Shown here: positions 17,598 to 28,900 of the stretch, piece after piece
Position numbering within the stretch: position 1 is the stretch's first letter
Layout of the letters: the number at the start of each line of letters is the position of its first letter
Assembly (NCBI RefSeq): GCF_003144245.1
Contig: NW_020289979.1
Span: 806,001-870,000 of the forward strand
Reading direction: 5' to 3'
Origin: Jaminaea rosea
Lineage: Eukaryota > Basidiomycota > Exobasidiomycetes > Microstromatales
Length of the DNA stretch: 64,000 nt
Position numbers and translations under genes: made by a program
The notes under the pieces: generated by a model
Told to the model about the DNA's origin: nothing
The model's input: the letters and a program-made list of their open reading frames with translations, nothing else
Database searches by the model: none

Positions 17598-19868
17598 CTC
17601 GCTCACACTGGCCAGCACCCCGCGCAAAGTAGGCGCCCCACCCCTCGTCGGGAGAGAGTTCACGTACTTGGCCGAAGAGAGGACCGGGCGTTTACCTTGA
17701 GGCTGAGGCTCACGCTGCTGTTTGCCCGCCTTTTCAAGCTTCGCTCCATTCTTTCTCTCCCCCTCACCACGCGGCAGCAATCTTCTCAACGCCTCAATTC
17801 GCCTGGCCTTCCCCTCCAGCTCCTCGACAGCCTCAACCACGTGATCCACAAGGATCCGCCTCTTGCGCTTATCCATGCTGTCGGGATGCATCTTCTTGAC
17901 CTCATCTGCCAGCTCAGAGTAGAGAAGACGCTGATGGATGAACTCGTCGAGGTGTTGCTTGATGAGGCGATTCAGCAGTGTGAGCTGCGAGGTCGAGAGG
18001 TGGGAAGCACGACCGGCATCCTCTGCAGCGGCAGAAGCGAGCGAGTCGTCTGCGCCTGCTGCATTGGTCCCACCAAGGAAGCTGAGCAGTAGCTCCTCCT
18101 CCACGGCTCCGCTCTCCTGCCTGCGTACACTTGCTGCGATTCGTTGCTTGCGCGAGGCGCGACGCTGGTCGCTCTTGGCGCGGGTGGAGCAGACGGTGCA
18201 TGTCTCGGCGTCGTGGGTGAGGTTGAGCGGTGGGGCATCGTGATGTAGCGCTTGGGGTTCGCGCTGGTCACGGGTACTCTGTAGGCCGCGGACGGTGCGG
18301 TCCACACGGGTCTCGGCGATCGTCATGTCGTCCTCCTCCTCGCCGGCGATTCGGACAGACTGTGCTGTCGGTTCCCTTCGTCTCGGCGCGGCTGGTGTGG
18401 GGCTCGAAGCTCGCTCTCTTCGCTGCTGCTGGTCCTTCGCCTGCGCTGCTATCGCTGATGCCTTTGGAGTCTCATCGCCATCCTCCTCCTCTGCATCACT
18501 GACCCGAGCTGGAGGAGGTCGCTGTGCCGCAAAGGGCGAAGTGCGCCGGGCTGGCGGCTTCGTTGGAGCTGCCTCTGCAGATGTCGCGAGAGTCTGACTC
18601 GCGGTGGTCGCCTTGCTGCCATCCACCACGCTCCTCAGCCTAGAGAGCTCGTCTTCAATACGCGCCACCTGTCGCTGAAGCAGGCGATACTCCTCCTCCG
18701 TCTGCGATGACATCAGCGGGGCGGACACTTTCGCCTGCATCACCGGCTGCTGTAGATCCGCCACGGCATCCTTGTACGCCTTCAGATCCAAGCTGAGCGC
18801 CTGCACATGACGAGCCATCTCAGCAATGTTCGCTTGCCAATGCTCAGAATCGCCGCTCCCTCCCGCGCTCCTCATCGTTTGCTGCTGCCTCACGCCCTTC
18901 CTCTCCTCACGAACCTCCCTTTCAAACTCTCTCAAGTTCCCGCGCAACTCCTGCTCCTTCTGCTCCACGCCCTCAAGCCGATCCTTCGTCGTCTCAAGCT
19001 CGTCCTCGATGCTGAGCACGAAAGCTTTGAGTTCGTTCAGCTGCTTGCGACGAGCCGGTAGTTGCCCGACGAGTGCGTTGCGTGGGTGCAGCGGAGCATG
19101 GCGGATTCCGTAGCGTGTCTTGGAGGGTGAGCCGAGCGCTGACGTCACGCCGGTGATATCATCTGGTAGCGCCAGAGGAGGTTGAGCTGTACGACCCATG
19201 TTGACGCCAGAGGGTAGGAGAAGGTTGTGTCCATCCTTCTCACTAGTCATCTTGCGATATCCGCCTGCATTCGTCGTCATGATTGGAGCGTCTACGAGCG
19301 TTTCGTTGCTCGAGTCTCCCCTGCGTGGCGCAGGCGGCGGGCTAGGGGACCGACGTCGACGAGTCGGAGGCTGGCGAAGTGGTGACGAGGCGACAGCGCG
19401 TGTCGGTCGCTCAACGATATAAGTGGGCTCGCATGAGTCGTGTCCTGCGTGCTTGCTGCTGGTGGCTGCCGCTGCTGCTCCAGCTGCCCAGCGATCAAGC
19501 CTCTCGAGTGCCCTCTCTGGCAGTCGCTGCGCCTTTCGTCGGTTGTTTGCTACGCCAATGGTCGACGATGCAGCTAGGGCGGCGTGGTTGCCTGTGGACT
19601 CGCGAGTTGCAAACCCGCGACGGTGGTCATCATCGTCGTCGGATGAGATATCAGAGGATGAAGAGGCGGCAGCATGGGGTGCGAAACGGCGGTTGGAGGG
19701 CGACGATGCCAAGTGAGTGCGGCTGCGAGGTTGAGGGGCGGGCGCTGCTGCACGACCAAATCCTGGCAGCGAGTAGTCGTTGAAATCGCCTTCAAGGTCG
19801 ATTCGGTGTGGCTCTGATGAGGACGGCGGGATGGGTGGACCCCAATTTGGAGGAGCTCGCAGTGGCAT
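17595..19868 (-). CDS. Spindle pole body / centrosome protein, Cep57-Ppc89 type
   Basis: 757 aa, single exon. The N-terminal third is disordered and Pro/Ser-rich. A first coiled coil lies near residues 265-410 (ELKAFVLSIEDELETTKDRL and following). A motif HDAETCTVCSTRAKSD sits before the C-terminal part, as in fungal Ppc89-like proteins. The C-terminal helix pair near 628-705 (LLNRLIKQHLDEFIHQRLLY, then a basic MDKRKRR) fits the Cep57 microtubule-binding domain. Proteins of this family localise to the spindle pole body and organise microtubules. It shares a 431-base divergent promoter region with NOT4. Confidence 0.75.
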   Translation of the reverse strand: MPLRAPPNWGPPIPPSSSEPHRIDLEGDFNDYSLPGFGRAAAPAPQPRSRTHLASSPSNRRFAPHAAASSSSDISSDDDDDHRRGFATRESTGNHAALAASSTIGVANNRRKAQRLPERALERLDRWAAGAAAAATSSKHAGHDSCEPTYIVERPTRAVASSPLRQPPTRRRRSPSPPPAPRRGDSSNETLVDAPIMTTNAGGYRKMTSEKDGHNLLLPSGVNMGRTAQPPLALPDDITGVTSALGSPSKTRYGIRHAPLHPRNALVGQLPARRKQLNELKAFVLSIEDELETTKDRLEGVEQKEQELRGNLREFEREVREERKGVRQQQTMRSAGGSGDSEHWQANIAEMARHVQALSLDLKAYKDAVADLQQPVMQAKVSAPLMSSQTEEEYRLLQRQVARIEDELSRLRSVVDGSKATTASQTLATSAEAAPTKPPARRTSPFAAQRPPPARVSDAEEEDGDETPKASAIAAQAKDQQQRRERASSPTPAAPRRREPTAQSVRIAGEEEDDMTIAETRVDRTVRGLQSTRDQREPQALHHDAPPLNLTHDAETCTVCSTRAKSDQRRASRKQRIAASVRRQESGAVEEELLLSFLGGTNAAGADDSLASAAAEDAGRASHLSTSQLTLLNRLIKQHLDEFIHQRLLYSELADEVKKMHPDSMDKRKRRILVDHVVEAVEELEGKARRIEALRRLLPRGEGERKNGAKLEKAGKQQREPQPQGKRPVLSSAKYVNSLPTRGGAPTLRGVLASVSE

Positions 19869-20299
19869 GGCGATGGCGGGTAGTTGAGGTGATGAGGTAG
19901 GATGGAAAGCGGACTTAACTTAACTTGCTGCCATCCGCGAAAGCAACACCGCGTCGACTTGAGGCGGGGCGGGGCGAGTCCCGCTCCCGTGTCACGTGCG
20001 CGTTGTGAGGGATCAGGGACGACGACGACCGACAGACGACGACGACGACATCGAGATCGAGACGAGGGAGCGAGCGGCGACATTGTAGTCTAGCCGCCAC
20101 CACCACCATCGCGCTACTCTATCGAGCCACACAAAGCAGCATCGATTGTCACCGCACCATCATCATCACTTCCACCCCCCAACACTCTCACCGTGTATGC
20201 TCGATCCCTCACAACATCGTCTAGCCCCTTGTTCCGTTTCCCCTTCGCCCGCATCCTCGTCGTTGGCTTAGCTCCGTCAGCTCCAGCTCCACGTCGACA
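19869..20299. promoter_or_regulatory. Divergent promoter region, Cep57-like gene / NOT4
   Basis: 431 bases between opposite start codons. It includes a CACGTG E-box (19993-19998) and CGA-repeat-rich sequence at 20020-20070. No gene is seen. Confidence 0.6.
19993..19998. promoter_or_regulatory. E-box CACGTG
   Basis: Palindromic CACGTG within GTGTCACGTGCGCG, in a shared promoter region. It is the consensus site of bHLH factors such as Cbf1/Pho4; binding is inferred only. Confidence 0.4.
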
Positions 20300-23200
20300 A
20301 TGTCCAAGAGACTGCCTGGAGGCGGACATCACCTGCATTCAGGACCAGGTGGATCGCCATTCCCGCCACTTGGTCTAGCAGCCTCAGGAGCAGCCAATCT
20401 GGCAAGAGGGCCGCCGAATGGCAGCACCAGCGGCAGCAACGAAGCTAGCGACTCAGCAGCAGCATTTCACCATGGAGCGTCGCATCGTCATGGGCGACGA
20501 GATGGTGGTGGAGCAGCATCACAACGCGAAGGCTTGCCGCCGGCTCCGTCAAAGGTGGATACGGTGGCTGCTCAGCAATGTCGACTTCAAGACGCCTATT
20601 GGTCGGATGACGAGGTGCGTGCGCGCCCCAAGGTGGCTAATCGTCCTGAACCTCCAGTATTGACCTTGTCTTCTCTCCTGATCGTCCCTCGCAGGAAGAC
20701 CTCGAGTGTCCGCTCTGTCTCGAGGAGATCGACTTGAGTGATGCCAACTTCAAGCCATGTCCTTGTGGCTACCAGGTGAGCTCGCGTGACTCCACTCGCG
20801 GCAGTGGCAACCATTGACTGAGCACTCATCCCCGATGCCGCTCTTGCGCAGATCTGCCGCTTCTGCTGGCACCACATCAAGCAGAATCTCAATGGCCGAT
20901 GTCCAGCATGTAGGAGAAAATACTCGGATCAAGCAGTCGAATTCAAGCCAATGAGCCAGGACGAGTGCGTAGCTCCGAGCCCTGACATACATCGATGAGA
21001 CCCATAGCTGATTTCGCCCTGCCCACAGGATCAAACGCCTTACGCACGCCAAGAAGCAGAAGGAAAAGGAAAAGAAGGAGCTCGAGAATATGAATCGAAA
21101 GCATCTCGCCAACATGCGGGTGGTGCAGAAGAATCTCGTCTACGTGGTGGGACTGAGCTCCAAGCTGGCAAAGGAGGAGGTGAGTTGCCGCGCGCTAGCA
21201 TACAGGCTTGCTTTCCTCAGGCTCATGCTGATACCTCTGCCATTCCTCTCGCACAGCTCATCCCGACGCTGAGGAGCAACGAGTACTTTGGCCAGTACGG
21301 CCGAATCTCCAAGATCCTCATTTCAAAGCGGACCACGGCCTCGAAGCTGGTCATGGGGACGAGCGAGTCCAACATCGTGAGTGACAGAGCGAATCTTGAA
21401 CGTCACGTCTTGCTGTCGCTAATCTCGCCTGATTGCCGCACACGCAGGGCGTCTACGTCACATATCACCGCAAGGAGGACGCAGCTCGAGCGATCGTCGC
21501 CATCGACGGCAGCAAAGGGCAAGACGGTAAGATCATGCGTGCGAGCTACGGCACTACCAAGTACTGCACCACGTATCTCCGCAATCTGCCTTGCACCAAC
21601 CCAGCATGCACATACCTCCACGAGCCAGGCGAAGAGGCAGACAGCTTCACAAAGGAAGACCTTAGCACATTGCGCCATGCAGCTCGCGATCTTGAGAACA
21701 AGGGGGCCGCAAGCAAGGTGTCGGCGGCAGCAGCGGCGGCCTCAGTTGCTTCTCCCTCGCCTGCTCCTTCATCCGCTCTCGCTGCCCTCTCGTCAACATC
21801 CATTGCATCACCTGCCGCGGATGAGCCATCCGCTCTGCCCAAGACGGCAAGCTGGGCTTCGGGCAAGCCGGCGGGAACCCCTTCGACGCCGACAGCTATT
21901 ATTACTGGGCTGCCGGCTGCATTCAAAGACTCAGACATGCCTCCCCTCTCTGCATCGAGGAAGGCAAGCACGCCCAAGGTCCCGACTGTGAAGAACAACG
22001 GGGGTGGAGCATCAGCGTCGATACCGACTGGTCCGAGAGCAGCTACGAAAGCAGCAGCAGCCGCGGCGGCGTCGACGGCTTCTGCGGCATCCACTGCAGC
22101 AGCGACGGTCACGTCTGCGGCGACGTCAGCAGCCTCGAACCTCGTATCGGCAGCGGTGAGCGACAACAATGGCAGCGCGGCCTCTCCTGCCCCGCCACCT
22201 CCCCCCGGTCTTACCAAGACGGCAAGCAGTGCCAGCCTGCGCTCCCCGAAGCCGACATCAGCAGAGGAAGCTTCTCCGCCTACGCCGTCCACTCCTTCGC
22301 AGCAGCCCGCGCAACCTCCCCCGTCGGCGCCCCCAGGTCTAGCAAGACCGCCCGGCTTAGCCTCTACCCCGACTCACTCTGCGTCTTACCAACCGTCAGC
22401 ATCCGCACAAGCTCTCCTCGACGACCTTCGTGCGCGGCGCGAAGCCGAGGCGGAGCGCGATCAGCCTGCGCCCTCTCCCTTCCCCGACTTTGACTACACG
22501 CTCAGTCGCTTCAACGATGGGTCCGAGTTCAGCTTCAACTTTCCGGGACTGCCGCAAGCGCAGGCGGCCAGCTCCTCGTCCGGCGCTCTCGCTGCCTTCG
22601 TTCCCCTCGGCGTTTCCAAGGCGAGCTTGTTCGGTAACGGAACAACTGGGGATGGGGCAGATCAAGCTGCTTCCTCCCCTTCCCTTGGCGCTTCGTCCGC
22701 TACTACGACTCCTTCCTACTCCGGATCGTTCGACCCCTTTTCCGACTCGGAGATTACGATCGGCGGAGTGGGGGCCAGTGAGACGCCGACGACATTCAAG
22801 GCTCTGGATGAGATGCGGGGCAACCTCTCTGACTCGAGAAGTAGCAGTGACGGGAGCGGCACAGGTACGGGTACAGGAGCGGGACAGTCCACTTCCTCGC
22901 CCTCGTCTTCTGCGCCTACTGCGAGCCGTTTCGACTTTGCCAAGCAGCAAGCGAGGGAGCCTTCGCCTCTTGCGGCTGGCGCGGGTTCGTACGGGAATAA
23001 TGCGGAGGGGGGACCGCTCAATTTGAGCAGTAAAGACGTCTCCGGAATTCTAGGCGGGATGTTCGATCACGAAGTCGGTCACGATGGGCACGACGGAATG
23101 GGTGGTCAGCACCAGCATCAGCAGCACTATTCCCATTACTCCCACCAAGCGCATCCCGCCGGACTTCAGCACCACGCAATGCCGCACCGCGCCCCCTCCC

Positions 23201-23550
23201 GTGCCGCCACGCAGGCGCAAGCACAAGCTGCTCAGCAAGCTCATGTACAGCGTCACGCCGTACCTCACAGCTCTCTGCTCGGCCCGCAAGGAGGGCAGCA
23301 GCGTTGGTCCCAGCAGGGCACGCCCATGGCTACTACCCCATCCTCTGAGCCGCTACTGGCGCAGATCATGGCCGCCGCGGGTGGAGTGAGGCGCAATGCT
23401 GAGCAGATGCCCCAGCAGGGTCACCACTTTGGCGGCGGACCGGCGCCCAGGGGTTGGCATGGCCAACAGGCGCAGCAGCCCCAAGGTGGTAATGGCGGTG
23501 GTAGTAGCGGAGGGTCTGGCTTCCGTAGCGCCTACCCAGCCATGTCGTAG
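20300..23550 (+). CDS. NOT4: CCR4-NOT subunit NOT4, RING-RRM E3 ubiquitin ligase
   Basis: About 960 aa. Exons: 20300-20614, 20695-20775, 20852-20964, 21029-21179, 21257-21376, 21448-23550. The RING is the C4C4 type special to NOT4: CPLCLEEIDL, PCPCGYQ, ICRFCWHHIK, RCPACRRKY. It spans exons 2 and 3. A basic helix (THAKKQKEKEKKELENMN) precedes the RRM (LVYVVGLSSKLAKEE to GVYVTYHRKEDAARAI). A C3H1-like finger follows (CTTYLRNLPCTNPACTYLHE). The long C-terminal 600 residues are Ala/Ser/Pro/Gln-rich and disordered. NOT4 ubiquitinates stalled-ribosome and other targets and links to mRNA decay. The small exons hold all conserved domains, and the last exon is one long unstructured block. The gene ends 325 bases from the 3' end of the LOG-CAF16 gene. 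Confidence 0.95.
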
Positions 23551-23875
23551 CGGTCGTTTCAAGCTGGTGTTTGGTCGCCTTCCTGCTTTCGTTCTTTCTC
23601 GTCTTGTCTCTGCCTCTACTCACCCTACTCACGTGTTTCACGGTTTCACACACAACCACATACAATGACAATCAGCCAGTTCCTGACGACGATGGCGATG
23701 CGCTATGATGTTTTCTTGCAGGTTGAAAGTCTATTTTGTGATTGTACGGGTATTGTACGTTGCGTATGATACGATGGAGCGACGCCGGTTGACGGCTGAC
23801 GTCCATGCTGCTTACTTGCCTTGCTACACGATGATCCTGTCTGCTGAAAAGCTCTCCATCTCGCGCGTCCGCTCT
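23551..23875. other. Convergent 3' region between NOT4 and LOG-CAF16
   Basis: The 325 bases hold both 3' UTRs. No open frame of interest and no obvious hairpin terminator is seen. Confidence 0.6.
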
Positions 23876-25652
23876 CTATCGCATGACCGTCTGCGAGTAA
23901 TCGTACCTAGTGTAGAACTTCTCCGAGTCACTCTCAACCACGGCATCCTTACCCAGCCCCTTCCTCGCGCCACGCTGCTTCCCCTTGTCACCGGCAGCGG
24001 CCTCTCTTTCCTCGCGCAGCTTACGGTCGGCACGCAACCAGTCCAGCGCGATGTTGAGTAGGACGCCATCCTTGCTGTCGCGAGCAGCCGAAGCGGACGA
24101 GCTGCGAAGGCGTTGCATGTCGCTATCGCTAGGAGGCCAGAGAAGGGAAGGAGCAGCCTGAGCGTTGGGCCCGCTCTCGTCGACCACTTCTCCCAATCGC
24201 ATGTGTACGACGTGGCTAGGGAAATCGTGCAACCCGTCGAAGATGTGCGTTGCGTACACGATTGTCGCACCGCGCTCTTCTGCCTCCTCCTTGAGGAAGG
24301 CCAGGAGGTCGCTCCTTACTTGAACATCCAAGTCGACCGTCACCTCGTCCAGCAACAGGACGGTCCAGGGGGCCATTAGACCCATGCAAAGCTGAACGCG
24401 TCGTCGCTCCCCGTCGGAGATGGCGTGCATATGCCAGTCGAGATCGACGTCCAGCAGGTCAAGCAGCCTGTCGCGCCTTGCCTTGTATCGGTAACCACCG
24501 ACAGAGTTGAGGAAGTCATCCACGACGATGTCTGAGCGGACGACGGGGTTCATCGCCCATTCGGTGCCCAGGTAGGTGATGCCCGAGGGAGGGGAGTTGA
24601 AGACGTCCCTGTCGAACACCGTGATCGGGGTAGGGGTGCCAGACTTGTTTGATACGAGCCTCTTGCCTGCTAGGAGACGGAGCAAGGTGGACTTGCCTGC
24701 TCCGTTGGCGCCGATGAGAAGGGTGCGCGAGCCTTGCGGGAGGGTGAGATTGATATTGTGTAGAGAAGCGGGAAGGTGTGGTTGGAAGGAGTAGGTGAGG
24801 TTGCGCACCGAGATGGCTGTTGCGGCTGAGGAGAAGTCCGGGCGCGAAGGGGTCGAGCCGTTGGACGACCACGCCCAGTAGCCTTGGCGACCGCGTAGCT
24901 TCGCCTCCATTTTGCCCACGGCAGCGAGCGTGGCCTTGCCCCAGTCACCGCCGTGCTCGGCGTCGACCTCCTTCTGGTGGAGGACGTAGAGCAAGTCGAG
25001 CCCCTTTTCGGTAATGAACCCGCTCTTGGCCGCTGACTGGACGAGCTGCTCTAGCGGACCCCAGAAGTCCCTCACATTCGGCAGGACAATCGGCACATTG
25101 TGAATACCCAACTGGCTCCAAGTCACCATTTCCAGCACCTCCTCAAAGGTCCCATATCCGCCGGGCAGGCCTACAAAACCGCGGCCAGACTCGCGGGCCA
25201 TGAGGGCTTTGCGCTCGTGCATGGAGGACACAACTTCCGTATGCATGTTAGGGTGTGTGTGGACTTGCGTTGAGGGACCTTGACCTTCTTTGGAGGCGGA
25301 AGAGTCCGTTGGATGGCCAGAGGGAGCGGAACTGGTCATTACGGAGGGAATGACGCCGAGGACCTGGCCATTGGACGCGAGAGCTGAGTCGGCGAGGATG
25401 CCCATGCTGGCATGCGATGAACGGGAAAGCGCATCAGTTTCGGCGCTGCGAATGACCCAATAGATCTACGCCCACTCACAGCCCCTTTTGACCACCACCG
25501 TAGACCATTCTCCAGCCATTCTGAGCGATGGCGCGTCCTACATCTCCGGCCAGCTGCGCATACGCGGGGTCATTTCCCGGCGATGAGCCGCAGAAGACAC
25601 AGAGGGAGTCCGCGGCTGCGAGCGAAGCGCTTGACGAGGCGGGAGCAGCCAT
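23876..25652 (-). CDS. CAF16: LOG-type phosphoribohydrolase fused to CAF16-type ABC ATPase
   Basis: 567 aa in two exons, 25652-25480 and 25406-23876; the 73-nt intron rejoins YGGGQKG-LMGILADSAL exactly as in LOG proteins. Residues 15-230 are a LOG/lysine-decarboxylase-like domain: CVFCGSSPG, MHERK (about 120-124) and the catalytic PGGYGTFEE (139-147). Such enzymes release active cytokinin bases from riboside monophosphates, or act on other nucleotides. Residues about 254-470 are a soluble ABC ATPase of the CAF16 class: GANGAGKST (290-298), ISDGERRRVQL (388 on) and VLLLDEVTVDLD (407 on). Yeast Caf16 is a CCR4-NOT-associated factor. Both domains lie in one uninterrupted frame within exon 2, so the fusion does not depend on a splice guess. 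The start at 25652 is an ATG directly before the domain; an upstream in-frame ATG-less extension is ignored. Each half alone is secure; their fusion is the unusual feature. Confidence 0.88.
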
Positions 25653-25964
25653 TGAGCTTTCGAGCTTGGTATTGTTGAGTTGGGGCGAGAAGAAAGTACA
25701 ACGGCGTCGCGACGCCGAGCTGATTAAGCAGTGCTTCTGGCGCAGGCCCGCACCCGGACTCATTGGTGCTCCGCTGCCTGCCGCCTCCACGCTTGATCCG
25801 CACTGTACGATCGATTAGGGCCGAGCGGACTGCAAGGCCAAGCCGGCCAAAGCGGCAAGGCGTGGCGCGGATGGCCAGAGAAACACAGAGCAACCAGAGA
25901 GCGAAAGGGGGAGAGGAATCAGCACTCCTCACCATCCTGGCCATCACTCGATCACCTCGCAATC
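25653..25964. promoter_or_regulatory. Divergent promoter region, LOG-CAF16 / RING-H2 gene
   Basis: 312 bases between two opposite ATGs. No TATA box or known motif is evident. Confidence 0.5.
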
Positions 25965-28900
25965 ATGCCCGATTCACCACCTCGCCCACCTCCTACTGAG
26001 GGCGAGGAGCATCCAGTGCAAGGCAGCAACGAGGCTAGCAGCTCCAGCTCGGCCTCGTCGTCATCAATGCCCTTGCATAGGGTGACTCAGCGCCAACGAC
26101 TCAACGATGGCACCTACAAGGACGTCAGTCCTCAGCATACACAGCACCAAGACGACGACAGGCCACGATCTGCACCCTCGTCGCCACCAGCATCAGCATC
26201 AGCATCAGCCTCGACGTCTGGGTCCTCGCCACCACGACAGCGTCAACCTCCCCTCTCATCCTCAGCATGGTCATCTCTGCAAGATCGATTGCCACCTAGC
26301 GTCCCGCAGCGAGCGCCCCAGCAGACAAGCCCAAACCAGGCACTGCCTTTCTTCCCCGTGCTCGGAAGCTCGCGCACAAGCACCAGCGCCGAAAGCGCCG
26401 CCAGTGGCAGCTCTGCTAGCTCCAGCCCTCGCCGCGCCTTCCTCCCTCTGCCAAGGCGGATGCTCCCACCCGGCCTTGGCTTGCCCGTCCCTCCTCCTCA
26501 TTTCGCCCAACAAGCAGCTGCCGGATCAGGACCAACAGACATCTTCTCTCGCCCCTCCGCCGGTGGTGGCGGCCCAACCCCCAGCATTCCCTCTCTCGGA
26601 CGCTCTTCACAAGAAGGCCTACGGCCCCCACTTATCCTCCCAGCACCAAGTACGGTCATCCCGACTCCGCGTGGATTGCTGCCCGCGCCAGGGTCGACAT
26701 TGGCTGCGCTACTCACGGACATACTTGGAATAGGCAGTAGGCGGGCAGCTACCGGCGTGAGGGAGGCGAATCATGATGTTGCCCCGACGCCGCCTACGCC
26801 ACTGGGCGGGACACAGATTGTTGTGCAGGGGGCAATGATTTCTAGGCCATTGCCGGGAGCGGCAGCTGGAGCAACAGCTGAAGCAGCACCGCAGACGACG
26901 GCAGAAAGCTCTACAGGTCCGCAACCTGCTTCGGCATCAGCGGAATCCTCCGGCTCAGCGCAGAACACAAACTCATTCGCCGACCAAGCCGCGCCTAGCA
27001 CCTCCGCGGGGGGCGATACGACTCGCAGCGGTGGCGAGACCGATGACGGCCCTGCCGAAACGAGCAGAGGCACGATGCTCGCGACAATGGACGAGCAGGC
27101 TAATATGCTCACCCGTCTTCTATCGATCGCCGCGGCTGCGACGGCCGCTTCGCTCATCTTGAACGGCAGCCAACGCACTCCGACAGATGGGGCTGCGCAA
27201 CAAGGAGCGGCAGCAGCGGCGACAGGACAGTCTACGACGGCTCCAGCTACGATGCAAGCACCGTCTTCTTCCTCAAGCCCTGCGCAGAGGGACAGCGATC
27301 GTCCCTTCCTCCTCCCTGGTCTCCGCGTCCCCCGTTCTTTCAGCTCTATTGCCTCTCGCTTCCGCAACTGGACATCACGCCGCGGCTCCTCCCCTGCTGC
27401 GCGGTCGCCGACCCCCTCTCAGTCCGCTCGTCAGCCTGGCACTGAGGAAGAAGCTGAAGTGGAACGTCACATCGGCTCCAGCAGCAGCACGGCCCAACCC
27501 GTACCCGAAAGGGTGGCGAGCATGGCGCAACGTCACCCTGAGATGACTTTGAGCGAGATGATTCATGAGGCTATCAGGGAGGAGAGCAGAAGGCATGAGA
27601 ATGCGGGCGGCGAAACGGATGCAGAGCAGGCAGGCGAGGCAGAGGACGAGGGGCGCGAAGCGACAGAGGAGGAGTTGACGGCTACTGCTACTGCCGCGGC
27701 CGAGGCTGCCGCAGACGGCGTACGCAATGAGGACCGAATGGACACGGATCCCCCTACTGCCCCAGCGGCCACGGCCGAGCCTGAGTCAGAGGCGGAGTCG
27801 CAACCACAACCAGCAACAGCTCCCACGCTTCCCGAGCACCTGCAGAACGTGCTGCGCTCTGTGAGGGAAAACAGGCTTCATCCTGGCTCGGAGGGTTCAT
27901 TCGAGCGCTGGCTTACGGATTTGGGTGGGGATCTCGTGTCGGCGGTCAGGGGAATGCATGGCGGGAGCGAAGCGTCTTCGACATCGTCAGCGACGCAGGC
28001 AGCATTGGCATCCGCAACGTCATCTACCACCGCATCTGGTCCCACTACCACCGCGCCTGCCGGGGAGCAATCGACCGATCCGTCTCCGCCCGCTCCGACG
28101 CCTGCACCAGCCGCAGAGTCAGCAGATACCATCCAGCCCTCCTTGCTCCCCTCTTCAGGCTTAGAGGAGCGACGCCGCGAATGGCAACAAGCAGCGCGTC
28201 GTGCGGCAGACGTGGAGAGCGGGAACCTCAGTTTCTTCCGACTGTTCAGGTTCGACGAGGCGACGGATGCCAGTCAAAGGCGGACGGACACCGCTGCTGC
28301 AGGAAGTGGAAGCAGCGATGCTGGCGCTCATGAGGGGAGCAATGCTGCTGAAGGCCAGGGGCAGAGAGATGGCACCGCGGCGCCGCTTGTCCCCACGGTC
28401 GTGGTGGGCGTCAGATCCAACTTTACGCCTCCAGCCGGAGCGGCCCAAGCTGCGGCGCAGGACGGCGTCAACGGCACTACGCAGCCCGAGACGGCCCAAT
28501 CGCAACCGCCGCAAAGCACTAATGACGCCAACACCACCTCAGCGTCGGGCGCCCCATCCGGCTCGCCACCGAGCAACCCCCTCCCCACGCCAGGGTCAGC
28601 TCCCCGATTCCTCCTCTTCGTCTCTGGCGGTCACTATTCCCCTTCCCATCCCCTTCTCTCCGCCCCTCGATCCCTCGCTGCGCGGGAATTCCTCATGCTT
28701 ATGGAGGTCTTGGCGAACATCAATGGCGGCGGAGCGGGGATGGGTCCGGGCGGAAAGGCGAAGGACACGATTAGTAAGGAAGAGCTGGAGAAGCATGCGG
28801 CCGGTGTGAGAACTTGGAGTGAGATCAAGGAGAAGAGCGTGGGACAGGATGCTGAGCCGGGCGCTACCACAACCACTACCGCTGGTGCTCCCTCGCCCTC

